From Cordia subcordata (Eukaryota > Streptophyta > Magnoliopsida > Boraginales > Cordiaceae), in contig JAPTOF010000017.1 of NCBI GenBank assembly GCA_028554755.1, positions 7,564,001-7,628,000 of the forward strand: a DNA stretch of 64,000 nt, read 5' to 3'. This document shows, piece after piece, positions 59,101-64,000 of the stretch. The notes under the pieces were generated by a model. The model saw only the letters and a list, made by a program, of their open reading frames with translations. It had not been told where the DNA came from and did no database searches. Each line of letters begins with the position of its first letter. The stretch's first letter is position 1. The position numbers were made by a program, and so were the translations under genes.

Positions 59101-61584
59101 ACTCTTCAAGCTGCTGCTGACCATGTAAGTTGAATTACTATTTTCTAAATATTAAACCTGAACTTGTGCTCTGTCTCAAAGTTTTCTTCTCATATTTCTT
59201 GTACTTCAATTGTAAAAAAGTAGTGCAGAATATAAGTGGTGAGCTGTCATTGTAACCATGAGGGAAAATGATCTGCTGCAACCTTTTTGCTGAAATATTC
59301 ATGACGGATCTTTTACACATTAGTTGACCATGATTTGGGGTCATAAGCTGATACTCATACTATTGAAGCCTTAGCCCTTTCCCCGTATCTCATGTTAACG
59401 TCAAGATAGGTAGAGGAGAGCTTTTATCTAGATAAGGCTTTTTATCCATAATAGTGGCCTATTCCTAAGTAATCATGGGCATATATGGCATTAACCTTTT
59501 GTTACACAAGTAGCATGCTAACTCAAGAAGTTCCTTGGTTGGATTTTATGTTTCTCATTCTTGAACTTAGTCTTAAATATCCAAGTCTTTTAGGGGTATA
59601 TTCATCTTACAGTATTGATTCCTCTAGAATATGGCACTTAGATGCTGATTACTTGAGTTGATATGGTACCGGAATTGTTTCCCCGTTTTATACCTGTTTC
59701 TTCTGAGGTCATAGTTGCTGAGGCCTTGTTTTGCAGGGACATTTTTTCTTTTTTATTTTTATCATTTCTATAAAGATTTTTGAGCAACCTAAGTGTTGTT
59801 TTCACTTCATTTGTGTTCAACATATAGTGATGCATCATGTATAATTTGTTGCTGTATAGGGGTGTAAGTCAATCTCAGTCAGTCAATTTGTGTCCTTTTT
59901 GCTTTAAATTATTCTGGAAAGATATTACGTATGTGCATTTTTTAGGGCACATGCCTTGTTGTATGCCTCAAAGTTTGTTTTCTGTATCTGCTTCTGTGTA
60001 TTGTTTAACTCATTATTAACCTTATATTTGTTTGTTGATTTAAAGTTTTTCATTAATCAGGAGACAAAGGTTTATAGTTGATAAAACTTGAGAAACAAAA
60101 TAAGTTCAAAACTCACCAATATTTGCATTGAAATTGCGGTATAAGTAAATGTAGGTGACCTTGAGACAAGTGTTGATGCAGAGCCTCTAATGTCTTGTAA
60201 TAACATTTGGAGTGGCTGGTTTCTTGAAAAGAAAGAGATCATTTTCACGGTATTGATTTGACATATCAATTTCTTTTTCGATCTCATGCAGAAGAACCAG
60301 ATAACTTGTTTTACTTTTCCAAATTTTGGGTCGGACTTTCTTCTGTTGAAAAATTTAAGATGTATAGGAAGTGTTTAGTTTCCTTCCCTTCTTGGCCCAC
60401 CTTTCCACATCCCAAAGGATGTAATGCTCAGCCATACTTAGCAATCATCGCTGTCCATTGCAACATAGGTCCATTTAGTGATAATCATTTCTGAATTTCT
60501 GTTTTAAACATTAGATATCGACCCACATACTGCGTGACATGGATAACCTAACCTCATGAATCTGAGAAAAAATTGGGCAGAAATTATAATAGCATATGTT
60601 GTACTGCAAGTTTTCTATGGATAATTAACTGAACTGCTGTCTTTTAGTGCCTAGAAAGTGCAAAAAGAAGAAATGGGAGCCTTTCGCTAACTCTTTCAAT
60701 CGGACTATTTGGGTCTTGTACTCATTTTTGTGTGATCTGTTTAATTTCTCCAATTAATTAACATCTTTCTGTTCTTTCCAGACATTGTTAAATACGTTTT
60801 CCTTTTCTTTTTTCCTTGGATACTGTAGTTTGGAGCAAAGATATGTTTAGTCACCTCCTTCCGTGACAATGGGTACATCGAGATCCTCCCCAAGGAAGGA
60901 AATCCCTCCAGAGGTACACATAACTAATAGTTTCATCCTGCTTTATGATTGTTTATTTGTTCTTTGATGATATAAACTTTTGCTCCTCGAACTGATGAAC
61001 TTAACTGGATAAAATGTTCTCCTTTATTTTTGAGAACTATAGAAACTAGAAAATATATCCTTCATTCTTAATGACCATCCTTCCTGTCATTTCTTATTCT
61101 TCAAGGAAAACTTTTCTTATTGTGCTAGCAGAATTATGGCAACAATTCATCCATAGATATCTGTAACTGGAGTTTCTAACATGAAATACTAGCATTGTGA
61201 ATGTAGCTGAAAATAAGACTAGCAACTATTTGGAGTTTGAAATCTGTAAATGATAAATTTCTGCAATTACTACAACTTACAGCCGAAGCTATGTTATGAC
61301 AATTAATAAATTCCTGAATGCTGATATTTTCTCCTTTCTTTTCTGGTTCTTATTGATGACCGTTGTGAAAAATGCAGAGTTTTGGCTGAGCTTCTGGAGC
61401 GAAGTACACTACAACTCATTGTACGAAACTGGAGGTAAAGAGTTTGTCCAGATGTCTTTCATTTTCTGTCTAGTTGCTTTCTGGGAATTTTGGCTCAATT
61501 ATACTTGTAACACCGGTTCTGTTTCGTGGGTATTTAACAGATGTTCCTACCAAAGTGCCGAGGAAAAAGCATTGGCTTTTCTAG
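56167..61584 (+). CDS. OTU11: OTU-domain deubiquitinating cysteine protease
   Basis: Nine coding exons: 56167-56334, 56847-56920, 57542-57596, 57754-57828, 58914-58987, 59076-59124, 60829-60913, 61378-61434, 61541-61584. All are GT-AG, they join in one frame, and the product is 226 residues. The start has A at -3 and G at +4, one base after a leader-intron acceptor. Residues 1-55 are Ser- and acid-rich and probably disordered. The OTU domain follows: EGDGNCQFRALSDQLY contains Asp95 and nucleophile Cys98, and WSEVHYNSLY near the end contains His204. Between them lies GEWGDHVTLQAAAD. The C-terminus is basic (VPRKKHWLF). OTU enzymes cleave ubiquitin chains in the cytosol or nucleus; linkage preference is not readable. 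The Arabidopsis group is OTU9-OTU12. The symbol rests on position, since the neighbour of UGT82A1 in Arabidopsis is, as I recall, OTU11; OTU12 is the alternative. Confidence 0.9.
57829..58913 (+). other. Intron 4 of the OTU gene with C15-A16 tract
   Basis: This 1085-bp intron contains an unbroken C15 run (58703-58717) followed directly by A16. No other feature is recognised. Confidence 0.6.
59125..60828 (+). other. Intron 6 of the OTU gene (1.7 kb)
   Basis: The largest intron of the gene. The open frames at 59837-60019, 60258-60494 and on the minus strand have no domains. No nested gene or repeat could be supported. Confidence 0.6.
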
Positions 61585-62762
61585 AGCTTCTTTATTAGGG
61601 AAGTTTTATCAGGATTATATGTTCTACAATTAGATTACTTTAAATAATCTTTAATGAGTATGGCGAACTTATAGCGTAATTTATTTATGAAACTTCATGT
61701 ACAGGAAAATTCATATAGCTGTACTTAAAAGAATTCATTCAAAGTTAGATATACTTTCTTTTACGAAAATCTTCAAGAAGGTTTGTCCCTGTGTTGCATA
61801 CACCTTTGAACATATCATATTTCTGAACTCTATATTGAAGTTTGGAATTCTCACATGCAATGACATTTCCTAATTTAAGGGAGAACCTTTTGAGTTAATC
61901 TGAATATGTGAGGAGACGACTCGTGGAGGCACCCTATTAGAAGATGCGAAAGTATGAAGACAGAAAATTGTAAGAGAGAGGCCTAAAATGAGTTCGACAG
62001 AAACATTCTGATTAGGCCTCACGTCATATGGAACTAAGGATGGAGGCGGCTCAGCTCTAGACAGAAATCGTCAAATCCATATAGGTGAATTCACTTAGTC
62101 AGATAAGACTTGGTTTCGTTAGCTTGATATATTTTTGGGTAAAGACTTATTTAGCATGCATGACGTTACTAGTTTTTGTCTGCAAAATTACTTGCACATA
62201 CGGCATATTTAGGAAAATCTTTGTTGATTGCAGTTTCTCTTATTCTTATGTGTTCAGGGAAATCGTCAGACCACACATTTATCTCTGATATCTGATTAAC
62301 TTGTGATATTCATGTTATAAGTACGTATTGTTGTTAATCTATTTTAGACTAGTTAATCCAGCTGGCTCTGTGTTGTTCTTTTTAGACTAAAAATTGCACG
62401 AGTAATTTGCGCTCAACCCGTGATATTTTGCTTGTTTCCAGTTCTTTACTTCCACGCCTCATTTTCTTACATATGATATCTAATCTTTAGATTTTCAACA
62501 TTTAATTATATTACAAGCATACATCAATTGAACAAAGCCATTATTTGTTGCATCCATCTTGACTGCCACCTCTTAGCCTTGCATTGGTTAGACTTGATTT
62601 TGTAAAAAGGCTATTAGACTAGCCTATACAAACAGGTCCCGAGCTTTTTGCTTAAGAGTCACACCAACCATATTCTTCTGCCCCATGGGAAAATACGTTG
62701 TATGATATTGACAGGGGCACCACGTGAAACTCATGCTCTCTGAACAAGGAGCAAGCTAGTTA
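61585..62762 (+). other. 3' flank of the OTU gene, no further gene
   Basis: The part next to 61584 is presumably 3' UTR. The rest is AT-rich intergenic sequence without recognised features. Confidence 0.45.
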
Positions 62763-62991
62763 GGGTCGTTTGGATTAGTTTTTTTATTAAAAAATGTACT
62801 TTTTCACACCTTTTTGCAATAGGGGCTCGTTCGGATTAGTTTATTTTAAAAGTGTTTTTTAACAACTTTGAAAAAATTTGTATTTGAATTTTTTTTAAAA
62901 TTTTAATTTTTTTAGAAGTCAAATTAAATAGTTATTGTAAAAATAATGTACTTTTTTAAGGAAAAAATTGCTTTCCAATCCACTGAGACCT
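62763..62991. mobile_element. Tourist-like MITE with a second left end inside
   Basis: The left end GGGTCGTTTGGATTAG follows TTA at 62760-62762. The right end in reverse complement, about AGGTCTCAGTGGATTGG, is followed by TTA at 62992-62994. A second left-type end, GGGGCTCGTTCGGATTAG, starts at 62822, suggesting a nested or recombined copy. Confidence 0.55.
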
Positions 62992-63098
62992 TTAAGTGTT
63001 TATGTTGGTTTCAAAAGCTGTTAAAACTTTGGGGGAAAAAAAAAGTTAATCTAGAAAAAGAATATTTGAAAAAAGTCAATTTAGATGAACCCATCTTT

Positions 63099-63270
63099 GC
63101 ACTTGTTTGGTTTTTTTTTAAATAGTTTTTTTTATAACTTTTTTTAAAAAAAAATGTTTCTTTTAGAAGTTAAAATATTTTACTTTTAGAAAAAATTAAA
63201 TTAAATTAAATCTTTTTTTCATTTTTAGAATATTAATATTTTTAAAAAAATCAAGCCAAATAATTATTAG

Positions 63271-63307
<37 letters not shown>

Positions 63308-63354
63308 AAATATCTTTTTTTGGGGAAAAAAAAAAAAGTCAATCCAACCCAACC
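63099..63354. mobile_element. Degenerate Tourist-like MITE with (TA)n
   Basis: The left edge is GCACTTGTTTGG and the right edge is the reverse complement of GGTTGGGTTGGATTG. The A/T-run interior includes a (TA)n tract at 63272-63304. No target duplication is seen. Confidence 0.4.
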
Positions 63355-63479
63355 TTCGTGGGGGCTTGTTTTCTGTTTCCAGGCCATGGTACTAGCTTGG
63401 TTGGTATTTTAAGTTTAAAGTGTATATCGGGGGAACTTATATCATAAATCTGTAAGTGCACAGTGTAATGTGCACCTAT

Positions 63480-63920
63480 GGTTGTGAATATATTGAACAA
63501 ACAGTTTATCAGTACTGAACAAAAATAATCTTTGAATTTTATTGAACAAATAGTCTTTTTTTATTCTGAACAAACATCTGTGATTGTTTTCATGTATAGA
63601 TGTTTGTTAATTTTACATTTATCAATAGATATTGTGATGATATGTCTATTTTATTAGACAAACAGCTTATGAATACTGAACAAATAGTCTTTTTATTCTA
63701 AATAAATATTTGTGACTGTTTTCATGTATAAATATTTGTCAATTTTACACTTGTCAATAAATATTGTTATGATCTGTGAATTTTACTAGACAAATAGTTT
63801 ATGAATACTAAATAAATAGTTTTTTTATTTTGAACAAATATATGTGATTGTTTTCATATATGGATATTTTTACGGATTTTACTGATAAATTGTTTATGAA
63901 TACTAAATAAATAGTTTGAT
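63480..63920. repeat. Tandem repeat, unit about 132-134 bp
   Basis: The marker GAACAAATAGTCTTTTT starts at 63544 and 63678; a variant starts at 63810 and a truncated unit at about 63905. Each unit carries TGTGAYTGTTTTCATGTATA and TTGTTAATTTTACAT or variants. There are about 3.3 copies here, and the array may run past the right edge of the window. Confidence 0.75.
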
Positions 63921-64000
63921 AAATCATACTCTGTGTTCCTACAAGTGGAGAAAGTCAGCATGTTTCAGATAAGAATGACCTTGTCACAATAACTTATTAT

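Noticed and set aside
58914..59124. A GC-AG intron in the OTU gene, with donor at CAGAT|GCAAGT near 58994
   Set aside because: The GCAAGT looks like a good GC donor, but it leaves the next exon out of frame. Using GT at 58988 gives Lys-Leu-Gly-Glu-Trp-Gly across the junction, matching the OTU family.
1..64000. tRNA, rRNA, CRISPR or bacterial-type operon features
   Set aside because: No intact tRNA cloverleaf, rRNA core or spaced direct-repeat array was found by eye; the A/B-box-like sequences are diverged SINE-like repeats.

Overview
The window is nuclear DNA of a flowering plant, almost certainly a eudicot. It is AT-rich, its genes have short exons with GT-AG introns, and the spaces between them are filled with small transposons. 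No bacterial operon, CRISPR array or phage-like module is present. Only six protein-coding genes can be supported; most other open frames are chance ORFs in repeats or introns.

Layout. 1-4.8 kb: two nested same-family Helitrons, a hAT-like fragment, TRIM-like degenerate repeats and Tourist-like MITEs. 4.97-9.8 kb: probable promoter and leader region of the next gene, holding two copies of a foldback element. 9.8-15.2 kb (+): a 1330-residue tail-anchored coiled-coil protein of the PICC type, in five coding exons. 15.7-17.5 kb: a chain of Tourist-like MITEs. 19.4-20.6 kb (-): an intronless GRAS regulator close to SCARECROW-LIKE 23, with a strong G-quadruplex motif upstream. 20.9-28.8 kb: intergenic, with SINE-like copies and a Helitron end. 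28.8-29.2 kb (-): ribosomal protein eL27 with a textbook TATA / telo-box / site II promoter. 34.8-35.4 kb (-): a tiny three-exon CYSTM gene, recovered by splicing by eye. 44.6-49.9 kb (+): a two-exon UDP-glycosyltransferase (UGT82A1-like) whose last 13 codons and stop come from a hAT-like MITE. 50.6-53.8 kb: an internally deleted Copia retrotransposon with both LTRs and a 5-bp target duplication. 56.2-61.6 kb (+): a nine-exon OTU-domain deubiquitinase. 62.7-64 kb: MITE remnants and a ~134-bp tandem repeat.

The gene order eL27 - CYSTM - UGT82A1-like - OTU matches, from memory, the Arabidopsis At3g22230-At3g22260 segment, which supports the orthology calls. The genes do not form a pathway. They are a conserved neighbourhood of housekeeping, stress, glycosylation and deubiquitination genes. 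I see no previously undescribed multi-gene system. The most interesting signals are transposon-driven: the UGT C-terminus taken from a MITE, the Helitron-in-Helitron insertion, and the MITE chains that share TTA target sites.
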